Below, in pieces: positions 34,537 to 45,839 of a stretch of DNA of 64,000 nucleotides (positions are counted from its first letter, which is position 1; the number at the start of each line of letters is the position of its first letter). This stretch comes from Eurosta solidaginis (taxonomy: Eukaryota > Arthropoda > Insecta > Diptera > Tephritidae). The stretch lies in contig NC_090323.1 in NCBI RefSeq assembly GCF_040869045.1, positions 260,466,392 to 260,530,391 on the forward strand. The letters are read 5' to 3'. A program made the position numbers and the translations under genes. A model generated the notes under the pieces. It searched no databases. It had not been told where the DNA came from and was given only the letters and a program-made list of their open reading frames with translations.

Positions 34537-34860
34537 AACAAAGAACAAATTAAAAACAAGAATAGCAGGACACAGATCGGATATTAAATGTAGATCATCT
34601 GGCAACATTCATAAAACAGCACTTGCGGCCCACTGTACAGAGAACGGACACCAACCAGATTTTAAAGCGGTGAGCATACTAGAGCAGGAGACAAATTATA
34701 GCAAAAGTTTACGTTAGAAATGCTACACATAGCAAATACATCACCGGGCAAGAGACTAATTACAAAACGGACACAGAAAATTGCTCACATATTTATAGAC
34801 ACTTACTTGACTCACAAAAGAACAAAAAACAAAATTAGTTCTAAACTGCATGGCGAATTA
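34537..34860 (+). pseudogene. Penelope GIY-YIG nuclease, second half
   Basis: Directly after the TIR element the frame continues with KNKLKTRIAGHRSDIK, SGNIHKTALAAHCTENGH, matching the minus copy at 31170-31060. A small deletion near 34705 (agcaaaagtttacgttag) creates a stop shortly after, so the copy is damaged independently of the insertion. Ends around 34840 with LLDSQKNKKQN in the original phase. Confidence 0.85.
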
Positions 34861-34970
34861 ACAAGTGTCGTGTATCGGACAAGATAATTAATGTATGTAT
34901 GTATGGAAAAATTGTATCCCAATTGTATTCAGTTTTATATGTGAATATTTGTTTGTTATTGTTATAGCCC

Positions 34971-34999
34971 CTGAAGACGATCTCCGAAGGAGATTGAAA
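34971..34999 (+). ncRNA. Hammerhead ribozyme-like core in Penelope 3' region
   Basis: Same sequence as 30701-30729 on the other strand: ctgaaga, 8-bp stem with gaa loop, gaaa. Both copies keep every core base although the elements carry coding lesions. Confidence 0.4.
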
Positions 35000-35067
35000 T
35001 ATATTGGGAAATATTTAAAAAATTGTTTTATTACATTGGACCTTGAGCCGGCAAAAATCACAGTTTG

Positions 35068-36336
35068 ATAAAGTCAAAGTAAAAAGGTCGCTACAATCAA
35101 ATTTTAGTTTGTGCTAAAACTCGTATACGCATACACCGCCTTTTTCTAACCTTGCTAATTTTACTCATGTTTTGGCCGGTAATGGGCAATGAGACTGCTG
35201 ATCTTAAAATTTGTTTTAAATTTTCTATTCAGTATTTATTTACATTTATGTACTTACACTAGATCCATTGATATGATTTGTATGTCGAGAAATTTACGCA
35301 AAGCAAAAAATAAAAAAAAAACATCTCCTAAAAAATTTCTTTAAATTGAGGAAAATATTAATGCAATTGTAAAAATTTCTTATCTTTATACAAAACTTTA
35401 TTAACTTAGGAAACATTTTTCTTCATTTTTTTCAATCAAGAGTGCTTGAATACTTTTAAGAAAATTATTCCTATAACCAAGTTGTATATTCTAGCACGAT
35501 GCGTGGTAGCACGGAGAATATATATATGTGGATATGGAAAAGGAAATAAAAGGCAAATATTTGTATAAGTAATAAAGACAATAATTAATTTATTTTGTAT
35601 TAAGTTAGTACAATATTTTACCTTTGGTATATGATGTGGCGTGACAGCAGCAGCGACTTTCTTCCTCCGTGGTTGAAATAGAACAGAACAGAAGAAAATG
35701 ATCTCCGTTGTGTCGGACCGGAGATCGTGCGGGGGTTTTCCAAGGGATATTTGTTATCCGGTGGAAAACTCAGTTACCCGTGTTATGCTGCTTATATGTG
35801 TGAGTGACAATATGAGGTTGTATGCATGCGTGTTAGCAATACATGACAGTGTATTTATGTAAATACATATGTGCAACTAAATGAATTATGCATTGGGGTG
35901 GCCGTGTAAAATAGATATAAATATTTAGGTTCTGACCTAAACACAAGTAAAAAAACATCTCAGTTTTTGAGAAAACTACTTGATTGTATAAATTAAGGGA
36001 AGCGTTTCTATGGGATAAAATTAAGCCCATTTTTTCTTCGTTTTCAGGAATTTCTATGATTTTTTTAGAGCAGGTATCAACATTGTGCAATGACTTAGGG
36101 CACAAAAGCTTCGCTGACCATGTTATGCAACTAACGATGTGGATGATAGGATGACTTAATTTTATTAGAAACCCCTTTTGGGATTCATATTGTTTTATTA
36201 CGAAGCTATTCTTTTGTAAAGTATTGGTTAGGAGCATACTCTCGTACGTTTTTGATATTTACGTCTTCTATTGATGTTTTTTTTGAAATTAAGATTTTAA
36301 GACTACTTTATCTAGCGTTAGACTTTAAATATAAAA
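35068..36336. other. No gene recognised
   Basis: AT-rich spacer between Penelope and the TRE130/BEL block. 35630-35800 is less AT-rich and contains a short gacaatatg/gtgtgagtg stretch, but I see no domain. A 134-codon minus-strand frame (36237-35833) shows no known family and has no codon signature; I leave it out. Confidence 0.6.
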
Positions 36337-36404
36337 CAAGTAAGGAAGGCTACGTTCGGGTGTACTCAGCTGCCAAATTACAGCTTGCAAAACTGTTAAA
36401 TTAC
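36337..36404 (+). repeat. TRE130 copy c, left fragment
   Basis: aacaagtaaggaaggc and gttcgggtgt mark the TRE130 start, followed directly by its distal segment (ctgccaaattacagcttgc); the 130-bp array is missing. It ends with attac (36400-36404), the target duplication of the BEL element, and resumes at 51291. Confidence 0.85.
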
Positions 36405-36773
36405 TGTCTTGGCCGGGCCACAGCTCAGGGATGGTGCCGGTCAAGATATAGTGTAGAAAAGAACTAGAAAAGTTGGTATTAGTATTAATAATCACAAATA
36501 GTCTTTATTGAAGATAAAGACTAAACACAAAAATTTATATATATATATATATATTTGCAGGTTACCTTTTGGCTGAAGCCAAAAGCCTTGATGTGTGAAA
36601 ACAAGTGAAGTAAAAAATGTATTCAATACCGCTTGCCAGTCAAACTGTTTATTTATTCCAGCGATGTTCATTTGTATGGTTAACATAAACAGTTGGACTG
36701 GCACTGTTAACAATATAAGAAAAAGTGCGAGGGCGACCTTTTATGTTTTGAGTTTGGGCTGTTGGCCTAAACA
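36405..36773 (-). repeat. BEL/Pao 3' LTR
   Basis: 369 bp, tgtcttggcc...ggcctaaaca on the plus strand. Pairs with 50903-51290. It differs by few substitutions, by ta-repeat number and by a block where the right LTR reads ctggaaactgcggcggga instead of ccaaaagc. On the minus strand the base run before it (gcaaggggccgg, 36787-36776) is a weak polypurine-tract candidate. Confidence 0.92.
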
Positions 36774-37084
36774 TGCCGGCCCCTTGCGATACGCAAGATT
36801 TAATTGAACATTTTCCGCCGCTGGTTCGCAGTTTAAATTAAATTAAATTAAGCTTAAAACTATTTTCAGCTCAGGTTCCGTTTGAATTACCTAAAGTCGA
36901 AAATTGAAGAAAAATAAATAATAGATGTACATGGTTCAATCTCAGTGGCACATTCATTTTTATTTCATGTATGTATGTATAAAATATGTCATTGCTTATG
37001 GATATGCATAAGCAGTATTCAAAATTAATTTTTTGTAAAAAAAAATATGTAGGTATTTACAATTCATCAAGGCACTCGTTGGAG

Positions 37085-37445
37085 GGAGGTGGAATGCAGG
37101 TGATTCCACTCTCCTTGCGGCGCGACTTTAATGCGCTTGCTGCTTGCGTCGATTCTTTTTGTCTTTTCCATTGTAGTTATTTTTGGGCGGTTGGAAAGTT
37201 TGCATATCCAATCCGCTTGCGATCACCTCATGCCGAAATAGAGGACGAAAACGGCGCAGTTGGAAAGTTTTCATTTCCAATCCGCTCGTAGAAGGTGGGT
37301 GGAATGCAGATGATTCCACTCCACTTGAGGCCTCCGGACGGAAAGCAGACGTCTCCGCTGCAGAGGACTCTGCTTCGACCTCCAATGCGTTAATGGAGAG
37401 GGTGTCGCTTTCCTCATCGGTGGTTCTGGTTTTATCGGCGTAGCG
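37085..37445. repeat. Run of short hairpin units of about 39-40 bp
   Basis: Inverted pairs recur: ggtggaatgcaggtgattccac (37087), ttggaaagtttgcatatccaa (37188), gccg..cggc (37227), ttggaaagttttcatttccaa (37259), ggtggaatgcagatgattccac (37296), cggaaagcagacgtctccg (37338), ctccaatgcgttaatggag (37380). Later copies are spaced about 39-41 bp. On the minus strand this gives a 13-residue periodic frame (ETSAFRPEASSG, ESSAFHPPSTSG). The sequence matches the palindromes at 5345-5665 in its core. Confidence 0.65.
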
Positions 37446-38265
37446 AGCGTATTTCGGTTGGCGAGCAATTCTGATAAGGTAAATGTGAACTTCAACTTAT
37501 ATGGGGTTGGTGGTGGAAGCAGGGTACAGTATGCGATATATAAATACGTGATGGCTGTATTGTAATGTAGTATAACTGATATTCATTTGTTTTGCAAATG
37601 ATACCCTCGGACCCCCAAGACAGAAACAACGCCAACCCAAACATTAACAGTAAAGATTTTCTCAAACAATGTCTAATTTATATATTTCCAAGCATTTATA
37701 GCATTTATTTTTGATTACTAACTCGTTCCTCAAAAATGTAAATGTCTACGTCATGCTTTTCCATATGTGATGCATGCAGCGTTACGGATCATTGATGATG
37801 TGTCAACACCCTCATGCTACCTTACTAGTGTATCGGTTGTTTGCAATATCGATATATTGCATGTTTCACTAACTTCAGTTCCGGATTAATTAATGAAAAA
37901 GAAAAACGAAAAAAAAAAACGTGGCGCGTTTGATTTCGGTTTTGTGATTGCAATATAATTGTAATTGCAAGAAAAATAGTGCGCGTGCGGGCGAAAATGT
38001 ATATCGCGAATATTTAGTGTTTATTTCGTGTTTGTGAAGTGGTTTAGTGAAACAAAATATACATATGTACATATATGTATATACATGTTGCAAATTATAA
38101 AGAGAGGAAAAAAAATGTGATAATAAAGACCTATGAAGTAAAAATCCTCCAATAAAGCAGATCAACAAGTTGTGTGAAAAGTGTGTAATTGTGTTTTGAT
38201 GTCGATACGATTCGCAATAAAATCATGCGATCGTGGAGTGACAACATGTGTAGTAGGGTGTGCAG
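37446..38265. other. BEL 3' non-coding part, no gene recognised
   Basis: AT-rich sequence with atacatatgtacatatatgta (about 38059), long A runs and no frame with a known domain. It lies between the hairpin cluster and TRE130 copy b and is assumed to be the BEL/Pao 3' untranslated region or a further unrecognised insert. Confidence 0.5.
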
Positions 38266-40702
38266 TGGTTTTTTTTATACTCAGTTGAGCAGAGCTCACA
38301 GAGTATATTAACTTTGATTGGATAACGGTTGGTTGTACAGGTATAAAGGAATCGAGATAGATATAGACTTCCATATATCAAAATCATCAGTATCAAAAAA
38401 AAATTCGATTGAGCCATGTCCGTCCGTCCGTCCGTCTGTCCGTTAACACGATAACTTGAGTAAATTGATGTATCTTGATGAAATTTGGTATGTAGGTTCC
38501 TGGGCACTCATCTCATATCGCTATTTAAAATGAACGATATCGGACAATAACCACGCCCACTTTTTCGATATCGAAAATTTCGAAAAATCGAAAAAGTGCG
38601 ATAATTCATTAACAAATACGGATTAAGCGATGAAACTTGGTAGGTGAGTTGAACTTATGACGCATAATAGAAAACTAGTAAAATTTTGGACAATGGGCGT
38701 TGCACCGCCCACTTTTAAAAGAAGGTATTTTAGAAGTTTTGCAAGCTGTAATTTGGCAGTCGTTGAAGATATCATGATGAAATTTGTCTGCTTAATAAAA
38801 ATGAGCAAAATCGGAGAACGACCACGCCCCCTTTTTAAAAAAAAAATTTTTAAATTCAAATTTTAAAAGAAAAGTTAATATCTTTACAGTATATATGTAA
38901 ATTATGTCAACATTCAACTCCAGTAATGATATGCTGCAACAAAATACAAAAATAAAAGAAAATTTCAAAATGGGCGTGGCTCCGCCCTTTTTCATTTAAT
39001 TTGTCTAGGATACTTTTAATGCCATAAGTCGAACAAAAATTTACCAATCCTTGTGAAATTTGGTAGAGGCTTAGATTCTAGGACGATAACTGTTTTCTGT
39101 GAAAAAGGGCGAAATCGGTTGAAGCCACACCCAGTTTTTATACACAGTCGACCGTCTGTCCTTCCGCTCGGCCGTTAACACGATAACTTGAGCAAAAATC
39201 GATGTATCTTTACTAAACTCAGTTCACGTACTTATCTGAACTCACTTTGTATTGGTGTAAAAAATGGCCGAAATCCGACTATGACCACGCCCACTTTTTC
39301 GATATCGAAAATTACGAAAAATGAAAAAAATGCCATAATTATATACCAAATACGAAAAAAGGGATGAAACATGGTAATTGTATTGGTCTGTTGAAGCAAA
39401 ATATAACTTTAGAAAAAAACTTGGTAAAATGGGTGTGACACCTACCATATTAAGTAGAAGAAAATAAAAAAGTTTTGCAGGGTGAAATCAAAAGCCCTTG
39501 GAATCTTGGAAGGAATACTGTTCGTGGTATTACATATATAAATAAATTAGCGGTACCCGACAGATGATGTTCTGCATCACCCTGGTCCACATTTTGGTCG
39601 ATATCTCGAAAACGCCTTCACATATACAACTAAGGGCCACTCCCTTTTAAAACCCTCATTAATACCTTTAATTTGATACCCATATCGTACAAACACATTC
39701 TAGAGTCACCCCTGGTACACGTTTATGGCGATATCTCGAAAAGGCATCCACATATAGAAGTAAGGCCCACTCCTTTTTAAAATACTCATTAACACCTTTC
39801 ATTTGATACCCATATCGTACAAAAAAATTCTAGAGTCACCCCTGGCCCACCTTTATGGCGATATCTCGAAAAGGCATCCACTTATAGAACTAAGGCCCAC
39901 TCCCTTTTAAAATACTCATTAACACCTTTCATTTGATACTCATATCGTACAAACAAATTCTAGAGTCACATCTGGTCCACCTTTATGGCGATATCTTGAA
40001 AAGGCGTCCACCTATAGAACTAAGGCCCTGGCCCTTTTAAAGTACTCATTAACACCTTTCATTTGATACCCATATCATACAAACAAATTCTAGAGTCACC
40101 CCTGGTCCACCTTTTTGGCGATATCTCGGAAAGGCGTCCACCTATAGAACTAAGGTCCACGCCCTTTTAAAATACTCATTAACACCTTTCATTTGATACC
40201 CATATTGTACAAACGCATTCTAGAGTCACCCCTGGTCCACGTTTATGGCGATATCCCGAAAAGGCGTCCACCCAAGAACTAAGGCCCACTCCGTTTTAAA
40301 ATACTCATTAACACCTTTTATTTGATACCCATATAGTACAAACAAATTCTAGAGTCACCCCTGGTCCACCTTTATAGCGATATCTCGAAAAGGCGTCCAC
40401 ATATAGAACTAAGGCCCACGCCCTCTTAAAATACTCATTAACACCTTTCATTTGATACCCATATGGTACAAAATAAATTCTAGAGTCACCCCTGGTCCAC
40501 CTTTATGGCGATCTCTCGAAAAGGCGTCCACCTATAGAACTTAGGCCCACTCCCTTTTAAAATTATCATTAACAAACACATTCCAGGGTTACCCTAGGTT
40601 CTTTTTACAACATGGTGATTTTCCCTTACTTTGTCTCCACAGCTCTCAACTGAGTATGTAATGTTCGGTTACACCCGAACTTAGCCTTCCTTACTTGTTT
40701 TT
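38266..40702 (-). repeat. TRE130 copy b, most complete
   Basis: Reverse orientation. From the right: aacaagtaagg end and 6-bp-stem hairpin (40663-40680), 130-bp array (about 39590-40590, eight units), gtaccgctaatttattt (39541-39560), two gggcgtgg-type blocks with a tatcgaaaa palindrome (39295, 38570), a ccgtccgtccgt run (38418-38440) and the left end gagctcacagagtata (38290). It interrupts the BEL 3' region. No protein gene. Flanks show no clear duplication. Confidence 0.88.
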
Positions 40703-41633
40703 ATTGTGAAAGAAAAAAAATTTTTTTTCTTTTGTGTTTTTTTGTGTTGGTTTTTGCTTCGAAAAGCAAAAACTTAATTGCAATATGTTGCATTAGGGTG
40801 AACCGCGCAATCCGAAATTTCTCCTCTGTTTTTTTTTGTTAGAAAATTTTTTGTTCTTTGTTTTTTGGTTAGTATTTAAACGTTTTACTTCAAAAGTAAA
40901 AAGGAATTGTGCTATGTGCCGTGAATTATATTAGGGTGTCCTTAATTGAAAAATTTTTATTTCCGTAATTTTTTTTTTTTACTTATTTTATTTTTGTTTT
41001 TATATTTTTATTTCGATAAAAACGGGTGTATGCAATGGAATTGGCAGCGATTCTTTTTAATTTCAGTAACGTTGCCTTTGCCATTGTACTATCCTTTTTT
41101 TTTCGTTTCTTCGCAACAAAATGAAAAAATTTGGTTTATGTGAGCACCCTTATATATAATGCATTAGGCAAAAAGAACAAAGGAAATATTTATTTGAGGG
41201 AAATTTCATGATTGAATATGTGGTTTGCGAACCCATGATTTTTGCTCTTTTTTTTTGATTGCCTAAGCAGACCCGAAAATTTTTTCTTCATGATTCCATG
41301 CACTCCAATGCATATAGTCATTATGTACATGTTTGTGCACATGTTTTCGGTGGAGACTACCCAGATATAACTTCACTTTGTAGTGAGTGTGTAAAAACGC
41401 ATTAAAAATTGAACATTTAATAATAAAATGTGTTCATCAATTGTAGCAAAATATTGTTGCCTTTGTAAATGTGCGCAAGCATGTACATGTACACATGTAA
41501 CATTAGGCTGGATCAAAAAAAGAATTTTTTTGTTTCCACTATGATTTTGTTGAAGTTGCTTCGTTTTGGTTAGGAGAAGTTTTGATGTTGTGTGAAGATT
41601 TTGTAACTCCAATTGTAGCGATACTGCTGAAGA
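40703..41633. other. BEL 3' region between TRE130 and integrase, no gene
   Basis: T-rich stretch. The phrase (c)attagg(g)tg recurs at about 40792, 40931 and 41500 with similar surroundings and may be remains of small repeats. A 65-codon plus frame is low complexity. Confidence 0.5.
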
Positions 41634-42751
41634 TTAGGGTCTGACGTGTTTTCGGTGTCCGCGGTATATGGTGGTAATAATATTAGTTTGAAGTGGTTTT
41701 GTTACTTGCCCCCTTTCAGTCCTTATATCCACAACGCGCACCCGGTTGTCTGAACCAGGGTGTAACCTTATCACACGCCCCAATCTCCATTCGTTGGGAG
41801 GAAGATTGTCTTCCCGTATAACCACCATATCTCCGACTTGCATATTTGATTTAGGATGCTTCCATTTTATCCGTTTCTGTAGTTCCGAAAGATATTCTGA
41901 TTTCCATATTCTGCAGAAGTTTTGATGTAATGCCTTGAGTTTCTGCCAGCGATTGACTATTGAGGCAGTATTTTCATCAACGCTGATTTCCGCTGGTGCT
42001 AATAGGTGTCCTCCAATAAGAAAGTGTCCTGGTGTTAGAGGCTCAAGGTCAGATGGTTTATCTGAAGCGGGGCTAAGAGGACGAGAATTGAGACATGACT
42101 TAATTCTACATAACAGTGTGTTAAATTCCTCAAAAGTGAATTTGTTGTTTAAGTCCACTTCTCTGAAGTGGCCTTTAAAGCTTTTTACTCCCGCTTCCCA
42201 TAGTCCTCCCACGTGTGGAGCTCCTGCTGGTATGAAATGCCAATTTAATGCCTGATGGGAATATTTTGACAGGGTTTGGTTTCTTGCATCGGCAAGAAAT
42301 TCCTTAAATTCAGTTTTTAATGCACGTGATGCCCCGACAAAGTTTGTTCCATTGTCCGAATAAATGTTTCTTGGACATCCTCGTCTAGATACGAGTCTTG
42401 AAAGAGCGGCTAGAAATGAGGAAGTGCTCAAATCACTAGTGGCTTCTAAATGTATGGCCTTAGTAGAAAAGCAAACGAACAGACAAATGTAACTCTTTGA
42501 GGTACGACACCCGCGCCCACTGTAACTCTTAATATCGAAAGGCCCTGCGAAATCTACCCCTGTATTGGTAAATGCACGCGAAAATGTGGTGCGTTCTTGA
42601 GGTAGAATTCCCATGAGCTGATTTTGAGATCGTTTCTTGAAGATCGTGCAGATCTTTGGAATCCAGTATTGAGTTCTAAAGATGCGCAGCATTAATTGGT
42701 TTTCACCATGGAGAGACATTTCATGGACAAACTGAACATACAGACGCGTTC
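41634..42751 (-). pseudogene. BEL/Pao integrase and C-terminal domain
   Basis: Open from about 42750 to the stop at 41634 (361 codons from the first Met at 42719). It begins after the zinc-binding region with LHGENQLMLRIFRTQYWIPK, then the catalytic core: TGVDFAGPF (Asp), IYSDNGTNFVGA (Asp), GAPHVGGLWEAGVKSFKGHF (Glu). The conserved tail of BEL integrases follows: PLTPGHFLIGG, MQVGDMVVIREDNLPPNEWR. It inserts the cDNA. The upstream part is lost at the LINE-C insertion: the text between SLQSKTPIGSKSEI (45890-45850) and LYVQFVHEM (42750) should be longer, so about 40-50 codons appear deleted. Confidence 0.92.
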
Positions 42752-42959
42752 AGATTCGGTAGTATCTTTGGATGCACCAAGTTGTCCACCCGTTTTCACT
42801 ACTTCGTCTTCATCAAGATATGGAGTGAGCGAAAATAACCACCAACAGCACCCAAAAACAGCAAACACACAAGATACCCAGCAATAACCGTGACAATATA
42901 CGTGCAAGTGCAAGTGAACGAAGCAATGTCGTAAATAACAACAACACAAGTGCTGACAT

Positions 42960-43985
42960 CCTAAAGGTTTCAATAAGTATTTCCGGTGCAGTCTTTACTT
43001 TTATATGTGTTTACAGGCTACATGCGATACCTGGTCAGATATTTGTGGAAGAGTTCTCAAATCTTCTCCGTAGTGAAAATTCAGCCAATATTGTCATCTT
43101 AGGTGACTTTAATTTAGGTATTCTTAACGCTAATCCTACCATAGATAGTTTCCTAAATCTAATGGCTGGTCATGGTCTAACATCGTATTTAAATGAACCA
43201 ACTCGTAGTATGTCTGGAAGCTGCTTGGATCACGTTTTCTGTCGTGTTAGTAATCATTTTCTCAGTAGTTTGCGTAGCCTAAATCTTGATGTCGGAATAA
43301 CAGATCACACTATGACTGGTGTACTACTAAGCAAGGCCTGTGCAAAAAACAATAATAAAAAGGTTAGTTCTTCTTTAACGCAAATAAATTTTGACGCTCT
43401 AAACGAACTATTGCGATTTGAGTCATGGGATGAATGTTACTCTGAAAAAGACGTATCCAAGGCATTTAATATTTTTCAGAACATTTTTAACAGACACATT
43501 AAGTCTGCTATCTTTTCTTTTATCCCTCGCAGATCTGATTATAAGTTAAAACCATGGATTAGCAAAAAGTTGCTCAAAAAAATTCATCTAAAAAACAAGC
43601 TTGGAAAAAAGTGTAAAAACCACCCATCAAACGCAAATCTTCGCAGCAGGTATATGAAATTATGTATAGAACTCAAAAAAGAAGTACACATGGATCGTGA
43701 TAATTTCTATCGAAATGAGTTTAGGTCTTCCTATGGCAATCCAAAGAAGGAATGGAATATCATTAACGGTCTTCTGAATCGCAGTTGTAAAGCTAATAAT
43801 ACATCAATTGTTTTATGTGATGGTAGCGTGAGCTTTTCTGATCCTCCAACAGTGGCAACCCTTTTCAATGATCACTTTCTATCAATAGGGCAATCACCTG
43901 TTTTCGAATCCTCCGCTATGATACCTGAGTTATCGAATTCGGGAAATAGTTTTTTTTTTCGAGCCATTTACTGGCATTGAAGTTT
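42960..43985 (+). pseudogene. LINE-C endonuclease domain and linker
   Basis: From about 42960: VFTFICVYRLHAIPGQIF, then IVILGDFNLG (43093-43122), SGSCLDHVFCR and GITDHTMTG, which are the late blocks of the APE-like endonuclease. The early catalytic blocks (QNVRG, ETWL) are missing through 5' truncation. The linker with KPWISKKLLKKI, KKEWNIINGLL is well preserved. The frame is lost in a T(10) run at 43951-43960, after which EPFTGIEVLKTINSL continues in another phase. Confidence 0.85.
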
Positions 43986-45582
43986 TAAAAACAATTAATT
44001 CTCTGAATAACTCTAGATCATGTGGTTGTGATGGAATTTCGAATCAGACTCTTAAATATGTGGCACTAAATTTAGTTGATATCCTAACGCATTTGTTTAA
44101 TATGAGTATTTTAGGTGGATCATTTCCTTTAGACTTAAAATGCGCTATTGCCATTCCTTTATTTAAAAAGGGTGACAAAACGGATATAAATAACTACAGG
44201 CCTATTTCATTACTGTCTTCAATTTCAAAAATTTTTGAAAAACTGGTTAAAGGTCGAATCCTATCATTTCTTGACAATAATAACTATTTCAGCTCAATGC
44301 AATTCGGGTTCAGATATGGGCGGTCAACAGAAGATGCCCTGCTGGACTTTTGTTCTCACATATATAGGGAACTAGACAATAAAAAGAACTGTGCTGGACT
44401 GTTCGTTGATATCACTAAAGCATTTGACATGGTTGATCACCAAATTTTATTAGACAAATTGTATTTTGCGGGCTTTCGTGGGTTTATATATAATTGGTTT
44501 AAATCTTATTTGTCAGGAAGAATTCAAAAAGTAAAAGTTGGAAGTAGTATAAGTAACCCAGTTACAATTAGCTTAGGTGTACCTCAAGGATCTGTCTTAG
44601 GTCCTATTCTATTTTTGATTCACCTTAATTCAATATTCTCGCTGCCATTGTATGGAAAAGTAACAGCCTTCGCTGACGACCTTGCTATCGCCTATGGTTC
44701 ATCGACCTATTTGGATTTAGTAGCAGGAATCAATAACGATGTGCATTTTCTAAGAGTGTGGTTTGCAGCACATAAGCTCTGTGTCAGCAAGAAAACGAAG
44801 TTGATGTATTTCAATTTGCATCCAAAATCCTCACCTGACATAGCCATTGTATTCCATGCTACTGACTGCAAAAGTTTTGTACTAAATAATTTTCTGTTCT
44901 GTGCATCGTTTAAAGCTGAAGTAAATTGTTCCGATAAGTGCTTCACTATTGAAAAAGTTAGTGACTTCCAATATCTTGGTGTATTGTTGACCAAAACTTG
45001 AGTTGGTCTACGCATATTTCTCGTTTGAAGTCCTACTTGCGATCTTGCGTTCGTTATTTTTACAATTTAAGAAAAGTTTGTTCAAACGAAACACTTAAAA
45101 CTATTTACTACGCTTTAGTCCACTCCAAGCTCCAATATCGTATAACCTGTTGGGGTGGCGCTGCAGGTAATAAAATCCAGCAGCTTCTAACTATTCAAAA
45201 ATGGGTCATAAGAAAAATATGTAATGTTGATCGTTTTCACCACTCTATGGAGTTGTTTAGGGATCTGAAAGTTCTTCCTGTTAAGCATATGTACTACTAT
45301 AAAACGTTAAAGATATTTTTCATTCGCTGTGGATATTTACATAGCCTGGTATCGGATAGTTATAACTTGAGGCAAAACTCATATGGACTTGTGTATGTCC
45401 CGACCTCTCGAACAACCAACTTCAACAACTTCTTTACTATCGTTTCTTGTAAAGCTTTTAATGCGTTGCCTGCATGAATACGTGTCACTAGAAATCTGAA
45501 TGAGTTTTTGGGAAAGGTTAAATCTTTTCTACTAGAGAAATCACACGAAGACATCAAAATTTTGCTGAACCATAGCACTTAA
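43962..45582 (+). pseudogene. LINE-C reverse transcriptase
   Basis: Continues with SRSCGCDGISNQTLKY, IPLFKKGDKTDINNYRPISL, motif A LFVDITKAFDMVDH (44398-44439), motif B GVPQGSVLGPILF (44576-44614), motif C TAFADDLAIAY (44665-44697, FADD form). A frameshift at about 45000 leads to a second frame 44998-45477 with the C-terminal YYALVHSKLQYRITCWGG, and a stop at 45475 splits off the last part up to 45580. Otherwise good, suggesting a fairly young copy. Confidence 0.9.
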
Positions 45583-45839
45583 AAACATATATGTACATAT
45601 TGTATTAATATATTTTATTATTTATTATTTTTAATCAAACTTCACCCCACGCACTATTTTACATGTTTTTGAATTCAATTTTATTCGGAGATGGCATTCG
45701 ATACTAAAATACATATATTTTTACAGAATGCCTTACTTTTCTTTCTGTAACTATGGTTAATTTAATTTAAGTCGCTATTGTAACATATATGCTGTTTTGA
45801 AAGAAAATGAATAAAAAATGAAATGAAATGAATGAAATG

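Larger units (their letters stand above)
31801..35067 (+). mobile_element. Penelope element, plus strand, interrupted
   Basis: Starts around 31801 with a conserved N-terminal piece (GPKFALP near 31826-31846), then the RT, linker and GIY-YIG nuclease, a 3' region with a ribozyme-like motif (34971-34999) and the end cacagttt at 35067. A TIR element at 33447-34536 splits the nuclease. With the minus copy at 30634-31800 it forms a head-to-head pair, an arrangement common for Penelope. Confidence 0.88.
42752..45838 (+). mobile_element. LINE-C, non-LTR element, 5'-truncated
   Basis: Plus-strand, inserted antisense into BEL pol. The 3' end has a gaaat/atgaa repeat tail (45808-45840). The 5' junction is between 42750 and 42950. 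It carries an endonuclease and an RT of the Jockey/CR1 superfamily, distinct from LINE-A and LINE-B in sequence and tail. No ORF1 domain is recognised, though 42752-42887 reads a Ser/Gln-rich stretch that may be its remnant. Confidence 0.82.

Noticed and set aside
35833..36237. 134-codon minus-strand frame as a possible host gene
   Set aside because: AT-rich, no recognised domain, no splice or promoter context; length is within chance for this region.
37128..37385. Minus-strand frame MEVEAESSAAETSAF.. as a BEL accessory gene
   Set aside because: Its regularity follows the 39-bp hairpin repeats; no known family and no support for translation. Kept only as a finding about the repeats.
41935..42255. 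Plus-strand 106-codon frame
   Set aside because: Antisense of the BEL integrase core.
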